In this document: one piece after another, positions 1 through 11,710 of the stretch
How the letters are laid out: each line of letters begins with the position of its first letter
How positions within the stretch are numbered: the first letter of the stretch is position 1
Source: Calendula officinalis
Taxonomy: Eukaryota; Streptophyta; Magnoliopsida; Asterales; Asteraceae
Length of the DNA stretch: 64,000 nucleotides
NCBI GenBank assembly: GCA_963853835.1
Contig: OY970829.1
Location: 75,709,401 to 75,773,400 of the forward strand
Reading direction: 5' to 3'
The notes under the pieces: model-generated
The model's input: the letters and a program-made list of their open reading frames with translations, nothing else
What the model was told of the DNA's origin: nothing
Databases searched by the model: none
Position numbers and translations under genes: made by a program

Positions 1-1246
1 CCATTAATAAGCTTCAAGATACCGGCAAGAGGGATTCGCCCAATCTACCGATACCTGCCTTACTCGCCGGACTACCTCCAGTTAGCAAGACTACTACTGT
101 GGTTGAGTCGATGGGAATCCACCCAACTGCCCCTCACACCACACCTCATGACCGGGGGTCCCCCGTGCCATCACATCATCACTATCATATCATAACTCAT
201 TAGTTATGCCTATCTAGCTCTCGGCTATCACATCGTCATCAAACAAGTTAGTCCAATATTATCAATAATATCTATCACTAACTCAACATGCCATAAGTCT
301 ACACAAATAAGCAAATAGACTATAACACAAGTAATAAAATAATTCAAGGCTATGTACTCAGTAAAGTCCACACGTACTCACCTTAGCAATAAGATGCTCA
401 AACCGTGTTCTTGACACCCAATCTCTTGCTTCTCGATCCAATCAACTTTCCAAGACTTCACCAAAAGCCTAATACAATTATCACAATATGATCAACATCA
501 ATTACTACTACTAACGTGTTCATCCATCTCTAGATAACACTTACTAACAACTTCCCCCAATTATGGTGATTTACCAAACCCTAGGTTTAACCAACCCTTA
601 AGATTCTTACAAATCTTAACCATACACTTGATTTCCTTGTTAATATACCATCTATTAAGTGTATACAATATTTATTTCACCATAAATAACCAACCCAAGA
701 ACTAGGGTTTCAAACCCTAGCTTCAAGATCCATAGATCTTGAGCTACAAAGATGAAAGAGTGAAGATATACCTTTAATCTTCCACTAGGAGTGAAATCTA
801 CCAAGGATTTGTGAAGAAATCAACCCAAACCAGATGCTATGCTCGAAAATCACCAAAGAGAGAAACTAGAGTTTTGATATGCAATAAATGAGCAAAATCC
901 CGTCTTTAATGCCTGGTCGGACAAGTTCGCGCCGCGAACTGGGGTTCGCGCCGCGAACTTCCCTGTCGCGAACTTCTTCCCGATCGTGAGCTGGTCGTGA
1001 ACTTCGATCACCAAAAACCCAATGTTTCTGTTCCAAGTTCGCGATCGCGAACTAGAGTTCGCGCCGCGAACTCCCCAGGTCAGCAGGGCTGCAGTTTTCA
1101 TCAAGTGTCTCGACCCGGTTTCGCCCATAACTTTCTCATACGGTGTCCAAAAGACGCGAAACCAATTTCTACGTGTTTTATATGATTTATCCATAATTAT
1201 CATATTTTTACATATTTTATTTATTTACAAATTTCGGGTCGTTACA
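1..1246 (-). mobile_element. Ty3/gypsy LTR, truncated by window edge
   Basis: Read on the minus strand the segment begins TGTAACGACCCG at 1246 and runs leftward out of the window. The first 130 bases match the starts of the LTRs at 23444, 30048 and 46187 (AT-rich TAAATAAATAAA stretch, then a conserved block ending GAAACCGGG). Around 920-1075 it has CpG-rich palindromes (GTTCGCGCCGCGAAC three times, GTTCGCGATCGCGAAC once), then a weak TATA-like stretch and a GTGAGTAC block near 370-382 also found in the other LTRs. The 3' end is outside, so solo LTR versus full element cannot be decided. The short ORFs here are not coding. Confidence 0.85.
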
Positions 1247-2365
1247 CCAAAATGAGACCACCACCGCCGGCCACCCTGCACAACAACCTTCAAAAGACAA
1301 AAATAAAGTCCCAACTCCACTCCACCCACCCCCATCATCGCCACAATCCTCTAATTAGACATGCATCTTCTCCGCCACCACCTAACTTCTTCCCCAATAC
1401 AACCTTTCATTCTCCCTCAAATATAGACATTAGGTGGCGATGGCGGTGGTTTAAGGTCTTCATTACCACCTCCTACAAACCCTAGATCTACCATCTTTTA
1501 GGGTCTTCATTACCGCCTGCTACAAACCCTAGATATACCATATTTTAGGGTTTTCATTACCGCCTCCTACAAACCCTAGATCTACCATCTTTTAGGGTCT
1601 TCATTCTCCCTTTGCTAATACGTGTCATCTTCGAGAGGAGAGGTGATGGAGCTGGAGATGCTAATACTAATTGTCATCTTCGATATGAGAGGTGATGAAG
1701 CCGAAGATGGTTGTTCATGGAGGAACAACCGGTGAGATTTGGGGAAGTTACGAGTGAGAGTGTGAATGAGCAGGTGGGAGTGATCGGTGATATTTGGTGG
1801 TGGTGTCGGGTGGATTAGGACATGTTTTCCAGGTGGAAGTTTATGTGGTAGGTTGGTGGTTTTGGAAGTTTAGTGAACGTGCAAAGACGAAAATACCCTC
1901 ATTTGCAATGCAAATAGGGGAGTTAACTAGTTAACTAAGTCTTCTTCTACACTAAATAATTAAAGATGCAACATGGTACCCTGTACTTGACAAAATTGTC
2001 GATTTAGTACACCGACTCATTAATCTGATCCTGTTTTCTTGCTTGAATTGCTTTAGTTAGAGCTTTTAACGGACCAAAATATAAACGTTCATCTCAATAT
2101 ATTGGAAGCAAATCACGTGAAAAATAAGATCAAATTAGCGGGTCAAAGTAATAAATCAACCATTTTGCCAACTTTAATGTATCATACCGCACCTTTAATA
2201 ATTCACCTCCTGCCGTCATTACCAGCAACACCCTTACACCAACCAGCAACACTCTTCCATGAACATTCATCATTCGTACCTTATGCTAAAACGAAACTAA
2301 CTTGTCTAATAATGAACCAAATCGATCTACAAAATAATTGATATTTCTATATCAGTTATTTAATA
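1247..2365. other. Non-coding stretch with one short tandem repeat
   Basis: No gene recognised. Apart from the 47-bp repeat at 1455-1605 it holds CT-rich and GA-rich low-complexity sequence and AT-rich sequence. The ORFs at 1252-1485 and 2102-2341 have no recognisable domain and are probably chance. Confidence 0.5.
1455..1605. repeat. 47-bp tandem repeat, about 3.2 copies
   Basis: Units at 1455-1501, 1502-1548 and 1549-1595, with a partial fourth copy to about 1605. Each contains TTCATTACC, then CAAACCCTAGAT, then a TTTTAG ending. Units differ by a few substitutions. The CAAACCCTA motif resembles telomere-like or 5' UTR interstitial motifs of plants, but the array is too short to call telomeric. 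Confidence 0.8.
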
Positions 2366-2617
2366 CTCCCTCCGTCCCACAAAAAAGTTCTCATTTCTTT
2401 TGGCACAATGTTTTAGGAGATTATTAGTGGCGGAGTCCTTGGTGATACTTTTGGTTATATATAAGGTTAGATTGGAGAGCGAAAGTGTTTTAATGGTGAA
2501 ATCATTAGTAGTAATATTATTGTATTAAGTGACCCCCTCAAATTTGAGAAATGAGAAGTTTTTTGTGGGATAAAATTTTAAGGAGAAATGAAAAAAAAAA
2601 TTGTGGGATGGAGGGAG
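2366..2617. mobile_element. Stowaway-like MITE (family 1)
   Basis: TIRs CTCCCTCCGTCCCAC at the left and its imperfect inverse at the right, flanked by TA dinucleotides (2364-2365 and 2618-2619), as expected for Tc1/mariner-derived Stowaway elements. 252 bp, no coding capacity. Same family as 12627-12889 and 21754-22006. Confidence 0.9.
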
Positions 2618-2619
2618 TA

Positions 2620-4396
2620 ATTTTTAACCATAGTTTCTGTATGCATTATTTTACATATATGACAAGATCTGTTCATCAATGAAAGTTTATACATAAATAT
2701 ACTTTCTTGATAACTTAAAGTCATCACATCATTCAATACCTCTTTAAACACAAACAAAAAAGAATAGGTAAAAACTAAAATGGAAAAATGAATAGAATGG
2801 ATATAGTGTAAAGGAAGATGGGAAGTACTTATACCTCTTTAAACACCAAACAAAGATGCTATCGTACAATAGATCATTGTATGTATAAATTCGTCTAAAT
2901 CAATGGATACGTAAAAAATTGTTTTGGAAATAGAAGAAAAATAAGAAAATCTAGAGAAACAACCTAAGATGGTAAGAGATAATAGAAAATTTTAGATATC
3001 ATATTGAAGAAGAATAAATGGGTAAATGGATGAGGTTTTTCATGTTTCGGTTACCTGGGGAGGCCGAGTCTTTGACTCACATGTACGATGTCTAACCGGA
3101 GAATCTCCTTTGTTGTTCCCTAACCATTATTAGGGAAAACTCAAGTCTTAATCCTTCATCAAACACAAACCAAAATACTTGCACAAATTGCAACATCAAA
3201 TCATAAAAAAATATAAATGCATATGTTTCTGATTTCTTAAAGATATAGAGAAGAGAACATATCGGATTAAGAATGATAAAAATGCATTAGAGAAATGAAA
3301 TTTAAGCCGCTTTATATAAAAACTGAGTGGCGGCATGAGTAACTCTTTTGGAATAGACGGTTATGATTTAAACCCTAACATCGTACGTTGAAATATATGG
3401 AATGCACGGTTGTGATTTAAAATTGATATCACATGTGTAAAATATGTCATCTTAATCATTTTACTTATTAGGGATGAGATGTAGAACCGCAAATCTGAGG
3501 CGGAACTGAATCAGTTGGAATCGGATTACTATAAATCGGTTCGGGTATCAGGTCCAACTTTAACATAAAACCGGGTATCAAGTCTTTCAGGTCCGTGTCC
3601 ATCAGACATGAAACAAATCGTGTCTAAGAATCGGAATGGAATTTTTTAACAAATTTTAATTATAACCTTAAGAATACATATGATCATGACTCGTGTACAT
3701 GGCGAAAGGTATAATATAACTTATTTGTATAATTTGTGTATAGAAATTATTAAAAATTAACATGTTATAGGTTGGTGTTGTTAGGTGTTTTCGGGATTGA
3801 AATATCTAATGTGGCATTCGAATCGACTTTTTTAATGACAAATATATTAAAACACAAGCTAGACGCTAGAAACAATACAATTACAAAGTTACAAGCATAG
3901 TAAAGGCATATAGTAAAGGCCTTAGTTTGCACTCTTATGTGCATCTCATTCTTTCTCTCACTCTCTCCCTCATACATGAAGAAACCTTAGAAATTATCCT
4001 TAAACGCAACCTCTTTGAAGAAACCCTAGATATGTTCTCTCATACCGATCTGCTCTTTCTCTCTAAAGAAGATGGTGGTGCGTTTGGGTTTCACCGAAGA
4101 AACCCTAATAGGCCCTCTACACCTTGATGGTCTTTAGACTTGATGAGATACCATTACGAATATGAGTTTATGTATTTTAGCAACGGAAACATATAAGTTA
4201 CTTAGAATGTATAACTTTACATGTGTAAGATTTATATATATATATTATTTACCATCAGATGAACAATGATTTTATGTTTTTTCTTCAAAAACTGAAATTT
4301 ATGTTATATTGATAGAATATAGATTTTCTTACATAATTCTTGGTCAAGGTAACTTGGATAATTATTATTTGATATGGCCTTTGGAAGACGTCCAAC
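2620..4396. other. AT-rich intergenic DNA, nothing firm
   Basis: No gene, RNA or complete mobile element recognised. 3485-3620 has GGAATCGG/TCGGTTCGGG-type motifs like the interior of the hAT-like MITE at 4397 and may be a decayed relative. The 66-codon ORF at 3927-4127 repeats GAAGAAACC motifs and has no recognisable domain. Confidence 0.4.
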
Positions 4397-4667
4397 TAGG
4401 GGTGAGCACGGTCCTAAAACCGTACCGAACCGAACCGAAACTGATAGAACCGAAATTGAAAACAATGAATTTTTAAAACCGAAACCGAACCGATAACATG
4501 TTATCAGTTTTGGTTCGGTTCGGTTTGGTTTCGGTCTAGTTCTGTTTCGGTTCGATTTTTTTAGGCAAAATACTCATCATTGTCCGAAGACCGAAACGAA
4601 ACCGAACCAATAACATGTTATCAGTTTCGGTTCGGTTCGGTTTTTTCGGCCCAAATACTCACCCCTA
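4397..4667. mobile_element. hAT-like foldback MITE, CCGAA-rich interior
   Basis: TIR TAGGGGTGAGCA at the left and the inverse of TAGGGGTGAGTA at the right. Flanking 8-bp TSDs CGTCCAAC / CATCCAAA match at 6 of 8 positions. The interior is dominated by AACCG and CGGTT repeats in inverted orientation (ACCGAACCGAACC on one arm, GGTTCGGTTCGG on the other), so the whole element could fold into one long hairpin. 271 bp, non-coding. Confidence 0.8.
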
Positions 4668-5432
4668 CATCCAAACATGTCGAATTAATTGTAAATTTAC
4701 TTAATTTGAACACTATAATTATGTAAAATAATTTCAAATAATAAATAAATCAAATCAAAGACTATAAAAAACTACAATTATTATATAAAAAAAATACATC
4801 ATTCAAACACTATATAAAAAGAGACTATTTAAAAGATACTATAAAAAAATTATTATTATTGTATAAAAAAAGATACTATTCAAACGCTATAAAAAAGTAT
4901 TAAAAAATGCACTATTTAAAAAAGGGTTTTGATAATGGGTTGTCAATAAGAGTATATATACTTTTTATAATCCCATTTTTTTCTTAATAATAAGTTTAGA
5001 TTGTTAATGAATAGCCCAAATAGTAGGAAAATATATTGAATCTTGGAGACAAATATGGATAATATATGAAATCTAATTAGTTTTTTATTTTTTTTAAATC
5101 ACAATTTTAATTGTTATTGACAACCCTAAGGATTATCATAATCCTTTATAATATTTTTTATGTACTCTCTCCAAAATGTAAAATGTAAATTTGTAAACTA
5201 TTTGTACATTTTAACCCATTCATACTATAAAACAGTAATCCAAATTTATTATTTTGATTATTCTAATAATTTCTTATCACAAAATATAGTATTTGAGAGC
5301 AGAAAATTTAATATCTTTAAATATTTGACGATTTTAATCTAAATACAAATTAGATAATATGTTTTTGAGAATGGATTCTTTATCCTTTGGAAAGTAAAAT
5401 AAAATTTCTCGTATAAATTAATAGGATTGTAT
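4668..5432. other. AT-rich intergenic DNA
   Basis: Poly-A/T-rich, with short ACTATAAAAAA-type repeats around 4760-4920. No supported gene; the 60-codon ORF at 5160 is low complexity. Confidence 0.4.
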
Positions 5433-5442
5433 ATTTTCTCAT

Positions 5443-6080
5443 GAGAAACGTTCAAGGAGGTCCATCATTTTACAAAGTCCCGAGCAATAAATCTCAACCA
5501 TTGATTTTTCAGATTTAATGGTCAAGATTAATCACATATTTTATACATGAAGGGGTATTTTTGTCATTTGGTACTTAATTTTTTTTTTCTATTTTTGATT
5601 TTATAATTTTTAGATTTTTGGATTTTTTTTTTATTTTTGATTTTTTTAGTTATATTTTTCGTTAAAAAATAATATTTGTTTGATAATTACGTGTAGTACT
5701 TAATCACATGTGATTTTAGTGTAAAATCACATGTGATTTTATATTTAATCACATTTGATGTTTTAGTCAATTACATGTGATTTAGTACACAATCACATGT
5801 GATTCAGTATGCAATCAAATGTGATTCAATATACAATCACATTATTTGTTATTAATGAAAAATTATAATTTAAAAAAATAATAATAATAAAAAAACTAAG
5901 AAAAATAATAATTATAAAATAAAATATAAAATATAAAAAATATTTTTTTTAAAAATGACCAAAATACTCCTCAATGTATAAAATATGTGATTAATTTTGA
6001 CAATTCGATCTTATTAATCAATGGTTGAAATTTATTTCTCAGGACTTTGTAAAAATGACGGACCTCCTTGAACACAACTC
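5443..6080. mobile_element. Mutator-like MITE with CACATGTG motifs (copy D)
   Basis: TIRs GAGAAACGTTCAAGGAGG (left) and, inverted, GAGTTGTGTTCAAGGAGG (right), with inverted similarity continuing for over 100 bp. Flanked by a 10-bp direct repeat ATTTTCTCAT (5433-5442) / ATTTACTCAT (6081-6090), 9 of 10 identical, the TSD size of Mutator-like elements. The interior (5690-5850) carries several ATCACATGTGATT-like palindromes. 638 bp, non-coding. This copy defines the termini used to recognise the others at 7920, 13010, 19168, 31093 and 32489. Confidence 0.85.
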
Positions 6081-6165
6081 ATTTACTCATAACTATATTT
6101 TCTATCACTACTTTGACAATTTTGAATATTGGTTCCTTTTTAGTAGCTAATTATCATAAAAAAAA

Positions 6166-6505
6166 GTGAGTTTTATATTTGATGTTGCGTTTAACTATCA
6201 TGATTTAATTACCATATATTATTAAAGTTTAGGTAAACAAATGGAAAATAATATAGAGAAATACATATATTAAAGCTTTCATACCAAAAGTTTTTTTTTT
6301 AAATTAAAGCTAACATTACTTGATTAATATATTAAAAGCCAAAAAAAAATATTTGAGTTTCATGTTTGATGTTGCATTTAATTATCATGATTTAATTACT
6401 AAATATTAAAGCTTAGGTAGACAAATGAACAATGATATAAACAACCACATGTATTAAAGCTTTCATTCCAAAAGTTTTTATTTAATTAAAGCCAAAAAAT
6501 ATATT
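6166..6505. repeat. Diverged tandem duplication, about 190 bp period
   Basis: A block beginning GAGTTTTATATTTGATGTTG (about 6168-6310) recurs from about 6353 to 6500 with many substitutions. Both copies contain ATCATGATTTAATTAC and TTAAAGCTTTCAT. AT-rich, no coding capacity. Confidence 0.7.
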
Positions 6506-6608
6506 AAAAGCCAATAAAATCAAAATAATTAAGTCAAATAAATGGTAGAAGTTGAAGAATTTGACGTTACCTTTTAAGTTTACTTTATAAACATATGTTT
6601 GAAAATTC

Positions 6609-6760
6609 ACACTCAAAATTTCACTAGCAATATACTTACTGATTTGTCTTCAATATAAATAAGTTGTCAAAGTTCTTTACAATAACACTCACAATATCAC
6701 TACCAATATTTACCGATTTGTCTTCAATATAAACAAGTTGTCAAAGTTCCTTAAAATGTG
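6609..6760. repeat. 76-bp tandem duplication
   Basis: Two copies at 6609-6684 and 6685-6760, each with GATTTGTCTTCAATATAAA followed by AAGTTGTCAAAGTTC. A third partial trace (GATTGTCTTCAACATAAAC) follows at about 6768. Confidence 0.8.
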
Positions 6761-6769
6761 GATCAAAGA

Positions 6770-7909
6770 TTGTCTTCAACATAAACAACTGTTTGCATCT
6801 AATTTAATTACCATGAATGTAGCATTTGGTAATTAAAATTTTTAATTACTAATTTAAATAATTTGTTTTGTATTAGTTATTGTTCTTATGATTTGTTAAA
6901 TATTATGATTTATTGGTGTTCCTATGTTGTTGCTTCTAGGATTTACTTTAAGAAGTTGATTATGATTTTTTTTTTGGTGGTTTATGTTATTGAATTTTTT
7001 ACATCAAGTTTGACCTCTTACAGTCAAATGGGTTAGAGTTGGCATAATTAATCAAATGATTAAATAAATAAACAAAAAAAAAAACTTAACTACAACGTTA
7101 GATTGGTCAAAACAGGTTTTTCAACACCATACCAACTTTGGCTTCAATGGACATGTAGCATAAGATTCACAAAGTTTAGTTTGATATGAGTTTTTTGCCT
7201 ATATGATTTGTTTTAAGTGCTTAAAATTTTTTCCTTAACAATCATTTTAAATAATTTTTCTGACTTGGGAAATTTGATTATCTTTTAATGTTGTTTTATT
7301 GTTGGATCACAGTTGATGCAATGATGTTCTAAATTATAAAGACTTCTATGAATTTTTTTTATTCGTGTTAATCTGTATTTTTATATTATGATAAACTAAT
7401 TCTGATAAAAAAATATCCTTAATTGTTATATTCATAAAATTTCATCGTGTGTTAATTATAATTCTATATATCAATGGATATATGTGTTAGTGGAGCTAAC
7501 TTCTATATTATAAATAATGTGTTTTGTGTTACGCCAGTAAAAACGATGATATTTGTTACTTTATCCTTTCCTTTGACATATCTTCTTATTTAGTAGAGTG
7601 CCGGCAATTAAAGCCAAACATGTTAACGATCATGTTTTAGATGATTTGCCAGTACCATCAGTACAATGTATACGATTTACGTTTTAAAAAAACTCCTTAT
7701 CAGAAAAACTATTTATCATGAACAAGATATTGTTTATATAACATCTTGTAATCTAAATATTCATGATTATTAAGCTTTTTAAGTAGTTGATATATTTTTA
7801 GCCAATAAATGATTATTTTGCTTATATAATCAGTTCCTCAACTTAAATCAATCAGTCAATTACAACTAATATTTAACAAATTACACTCAAGTTATTTTGT
7901 ACAACATCA
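6770..7909. other. AT-rich intergenic DNA
   Basis: No gene, RNA or mobile element recognised on either strand. Confidence 0.4.
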
Positions 7910-7919
7910 CTAGTTACAG

Positions 7920-9180
7920 GAGTTGTATTCTAGGGAGTCCAAAGGATTTGTCTAGTCCCAAGGAATAAATCCTAGTCGTTGGATCAAGATGGTCAAGATC
8001 AAATCCCCCACCTACAGCCACCGACGTCCGCCGCCCCCGGCCACCTCCGGCCGCCGGCCGCCGCCGCCTCCGGCCACCTCCGGCCGCCGTCCGCCACCGC
8101 CGGTCGCGGCCGTCCACCGCCGTCCGCCGCCGGTGGCCGACGGTGGTGGTGGTGGCTGACAGTGAAGGTGCTGGTGCTAATGGGGGTGGTGGTGATATTA
8201 ATGTATCGAAGCACATGTGCTTCACTAAAACACAGCATATTACTTCGAAGCACATGTGCTTCAGGTCACGAAACACATGTGCTTCAAATCACTAAAAACA
8301 TGAGTTTATAAACACACAAGGGAGCATACGAAACACATGTGCTTGACGTTATGAAACACATGTGCTTCACTACACGGAAAAAAAATCAAAACAAGTGACG
8401 AACATATCATTATGAAGCACATGTGCTTCATAAAGCCAAACACATGTGTTTTTGTTCCTGAATACATGTAACTTACAAGCAAGTCATTTGTGTTTGAATC
8501 ACGAAGCACATATGCTTTACGTTATGAAACACATGTGCTTCACTACACAGAAAAAAAATCAAAAATAAGTGACGAACATATCATTATGAAGCACATGTGC
8601 TTCATAAAGCCAAGCACATGTGCTTCATAAAGCCAAGCACATGTGCTTCATAAAGCCAAGCACATGTGTTTTTGTTCCTGAACACATGTAATTTACAAGC
8701 AAGTCATTTGTGTTTGAATCACGAAGCACATGTGCTTGAAGTTATGAAACACATGTGCTTCACTACATAGAAAAAAAATCAAAACAAGTGACGAACATAT
8801 CATTATGAAGCACATGTGCTTCATAAAGCCAAGCACATGTGTTTTTGTTCCTGAACAAATGTAACTTACAAGCAAGTCATTTGTGTTTGAATCACGAAGC
8901 ACATGTGTTTGACGTTATGAAACACATGTGCTTCACTACACAGAAAAAAATCAAAATAAGTCACGAAGCACATGTGCTTCCAGTCACGACCACCACCACC
9001 GGTCACCACCGTCGGCGGCCACCTCCGGCCGCCGTCCTCCGCCGCCGGCCGCCGTCGTCCGCCGCCGCCGTGTCCGGCCGCCGGAGAAGCACATGTGCTT
9101 GTAGTGGTGGTGGTGGTTTTGAATCTTGATCTTGACCATTAATTTTTCTTGATCCAAGGGCTAATAAATGTCCCTTGAGA
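7920..9180. mobile_element. Mutator-like MITE with large CACATGTG array (copy A)
   Basis: Left terminus GAGTTGTATTCTAGGGAGTCC-like at 7920 matches the inverted right end of the element at 13010-13319, and the adjoining TAGTCCCAAGG and TTGGATCAAGA blocks are shared. The right side has the inverted CTTGATCCAAGGG and GTCCCTTGAGACTA blocks (9150-9182) but the extreme terminus is decayed and no TSD is found, so the right limit is approximate. Inside are two GC-rich CGCCGGCCG blocks (8025-8155, 9000-9090) and about twenty CACATGTG palindromes between 8209 and 9100. The arginine/proline/glycine-rich ORFs come from the GC blocks and are not supported as genes. Confidence 0.75.
8331..8975. repeat. Higher-order tandem array of CACATGTG units
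   Basis: A complex unit of roughly 175-215 bp recurs three to four times. Each has AAACACATGTGCTTCACTAC, then AAATCAAAA-AAGTGACGAACATATC, then GAAGCACATGTGCTTCATAA, then TTTTTGTTCCTGAA, then CAAGCAAGTCATTTGTG. In the second unit a 23-bp subunit (CACATGTGCTTCATAAAGCC plus AAG) is itself triplicated at about 8590-8660. The core GAAGCACATGTGCTTC is a perfect 16-bp palindrome. Confidence 0.85.
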
Positions 9181-9736
9181 CTAGATAAAATTAGATATAT
9201 TATTATATATAAATTCTTTACTTTTTTAATATTTGCAATGTAATGTTTCTATCTATTTAAATATTATTGTCCATTATTATAATATTTTTGTATGAAATAT
9301 TTCTAAAAAATATGAAGTTTTTTAAGATGTCAAAAAATTGCCAATTTATATATAAGGGGTATTTATGAAACATTTAAGATAGATAAATATATACTAGAAA
9401 TATTATTAAAGAAAAAGCTTTTGGAAAGGTTAACCATTGGATATGTTATTTAGTAATAACTTTTTGGTTAATGGAATGTTGATTTGGCAAAAGTAATAAG
9501 TTTTTGTGAGGTTAACCATTGGGGATACTCTAAGTAAGTATACCTATGAGTAGACACAAAGTATAAGCATGAATATCATTTCTCTTCTAAAAATTGTTTA
9601 TATATCATCTTATTTAACTTACAAATAAACTCATAAAGTTTGGTCTTCAAAAAGAACTTATATTACATTGGTTCATATTTAGAATGTTTTTAATTATTTT
9701 AAATACATTATCGTATGATAGATTTTGATTCTGCGT
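9181..9736. other. AT-rich intergenic DNA
   Basis: Nothing recognised. Confidence 0.35.
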
Positions 9737-9745
9737 ATAAATTTA

Positions 9746-9877
9746 AGGGGGTGATTTTTCTACCACATATTTTAGTGCATCTACCACAATAGTTGCATCA
9801 TATATTTGTACAGTATGCAGAAATACTTGTACAATGTGGTATAAACATCAAAAAGTGTGGTAGCAAAATTAATTCCC
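9746..9877. mobile_element. Short MITE with 9-bp TSD
   Basis: Inverted ends GGGGTGATTTTTCTACCACA-like (left) and TGTGGTAGCAAAATTAATTCCC-like (right) are flanked by a perfect 9-bp direct repeat ATAAATTTA (9737-9745 and 9878-9886). 132 bp, non-coding. The TSD length suggests a Mutator-like origin; the TIR family differs from that of the CACATGTG elements. Confidence 0.75.
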
Positions 9878-10172
9878 ATAAATTTATGTTTTTACTAAAG
9901 TTGTATGTGTATGATGTATAACTTTAGACTAGTATTTAATAAGAAACCAAAAATACAAAAAATATACTTTTTAAAGTACCATACTCTTACGCCAACTTTT
10001 CTTTTTAATTTAATTCCTAATATATAATCCATAAAAAGATTCTTCTATTCACACATACATGTGAATATTTAGATCTTATATTTGTTTGTAAAAGTAGCTA
10101 AGCCGTAAAAGGTAAAATAATATAAATAAAACTAAAACGTGAATGTATATCATAAAGTAAGCATTTTCTTAT

Positions 10173-10708
10173 AGTAAATTACAGAAATTGTATATGTTTT
10201 ATTACAAATTATATGATTTTGTCAATGTATTTTTAATGTTATTTTTTTATCTATGTACTTTCTAATTTCATGATTTTATCCCACTACTATTCAATTTTTT
10301 TTGCTCTATTTTAACTTAATATGACCAAAATACTTTTGTTTTTGTTTTTTTTGCTTTTAATTTAGTTTCTTTCTTCTCCGAAATTCCGGCAATTCGTAGT
10401 CACCAGTTCCTCCCTCCACCCCTGTTTTCTTTATTTTTTCAATTTTTGTTCTAGATCGCCGTCGACAACTGTTCTTTGGAGATAATAACCACTAAAAACA
10501 AAAAATATTAAAAGTTGGGATAAAATTAAAATAAGGGTGTTTTTATCATTTTAGGTCCAAAAAAAAAAAAAAGAGAGAAAAGAAATTTGAAGACCACATG
10601 GACAAAAACCACAAAATTATAAAATACAGAGACAAAAAAATGAAATTAAAAATATAAGGACAAAATTATACAATTTAGAAAACCAGAGGACAATTTCTAT
10701 AATTTACT
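10173..10708. mobile_element. Long-TIR foldback MITE
   Basis: The left arm starts AGTAAATTACAGAAATTGT and the inverted right arm AGTAAATTATAGAAATTGT. Inverted similarity continues for about 150 bp through TGTATAATTTTGT and a poly-T block. 536 bp, AT-rich, non-coding. No clear TSD was found, so the exact edges are uncertain. A second copy of the terminal motif TATAATTTACTCTTTA lies just outside at about 10780-10795. Confidence 0.65.
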
Positions 10709-11710
10709 CTTTAATATATAAAAATTTTACCACTGTAGATAAATTAATAGATTTTATATAAGAACGGCCTTGGATTTTATATAATTTACTCTTTAGGTAT
10801 AATGAGTATAGATTTTACAATGTATAGCGCCAAAAAAATATAAAGTGTAAAAAATTGTTGATATATATTTATCGGTTGAAATATCAGTTGATATGACGTT
10901 GTTATTTTTAAAAAAAAAAAAGTGTGAATACATGTTACGGTTGAGAGAGTCTTAAACCGGTCCCAACCATACACAAACTGACACCATCAGTTTTTGCCAA
11001 TCAGCGGCACGTCAGTTCACATTTCAACCGACATTAAAATATCTCCCCCCCTTCAGTTTTTGGGACCCACAATTATAAAATACACACATAAAATACCCCT
11101 TTAGGCACTACCTCACCAACCGATATCTCCTTCATTCGCGTCCCCAAACCCACGGCAATAAACCGATGCCCTGTACTGAACCCACTGTGCCAACAGTGAG
11201 TCCACTTTTTTTTTTTGCAAACCGACGCCGTCGGCCACTGCCAACGGCAGTGGTCTTAGCTCATCAACACATTTTACAGTGATGCGTGGGACACGAAGAA
11301 GGGTGGATGCACCAGATTACTGCCCATTCCGACCCCTTACTTTGGCGTAGAGTAGTGGGCGTTGTGCTTATGTGTGTCAGGACTAATTGAATTAAGCAGT
11401 ACCCTTTGGTCTTGGTCTTTTCACAGCCGTATGATTTGGGTTTGATGTGTTCCCCTTGTGTTTATGTGAGATTTTGTCACATTTATTGTGCTAATTAATC
11501 TCGAGATCTGAAAATGTTATGGAGCGTTAAGATATACACCACCGTGATCAAACTCGAGTTTGGTCCAGAGTGTTACGTTAATATTTTTTTTTTTTTTTGT
11601 TCATATCAAACAAATAAGCAAATACTCGTAGTGGTGAACAAACACAAGCTAAATCTTAAACTTATCACTTATTATGAATAATATACAAACAATCAATACA
11701 TAGTTACATT
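10709..11710. other. Intergenic DNA with small palindromes
   Basis: No gene recognised. 10930-11260 contains short inverted motifs such as CACTGCCAACGGCAGTGG and CACTGTGCCAACAGTG, and repeated AACCGA/TCAGTT words. They might be remnants of a DNA transposon, but no matching termini or TSD were found. A T-run lies at about 11584-11599. Confidence 0.35.

Noticed and set aside
1455..1605. Interstitial telomere
   Set aside because: AAACCCTA occurs only once per 47-bp unit rather than in direct tandem.
7914..8311. Pro/Arg/Gly-rich ORFs on both strands (also at 8839-9129, 13008-13367, 31153-31431, 33165-33518)
   Set aside because: They read through GC-rich triplet-like blocks of MITEs, exist on both strands and in several frames, and have no domain.
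8209..9100. CRISPR-like array of CACATGTG repeats
   Set aside because: The unit is an 8-16 bp palindrome with irregular spacing, in a plant MITE with terminal repeats. There are no cas genes.
10930..11260. Possible CACTA transposon (CACTGCC / GGCAGTGG palindromes)
   Set aside because: No CACTA terminal repeats or 3-bp TSD could be paired.
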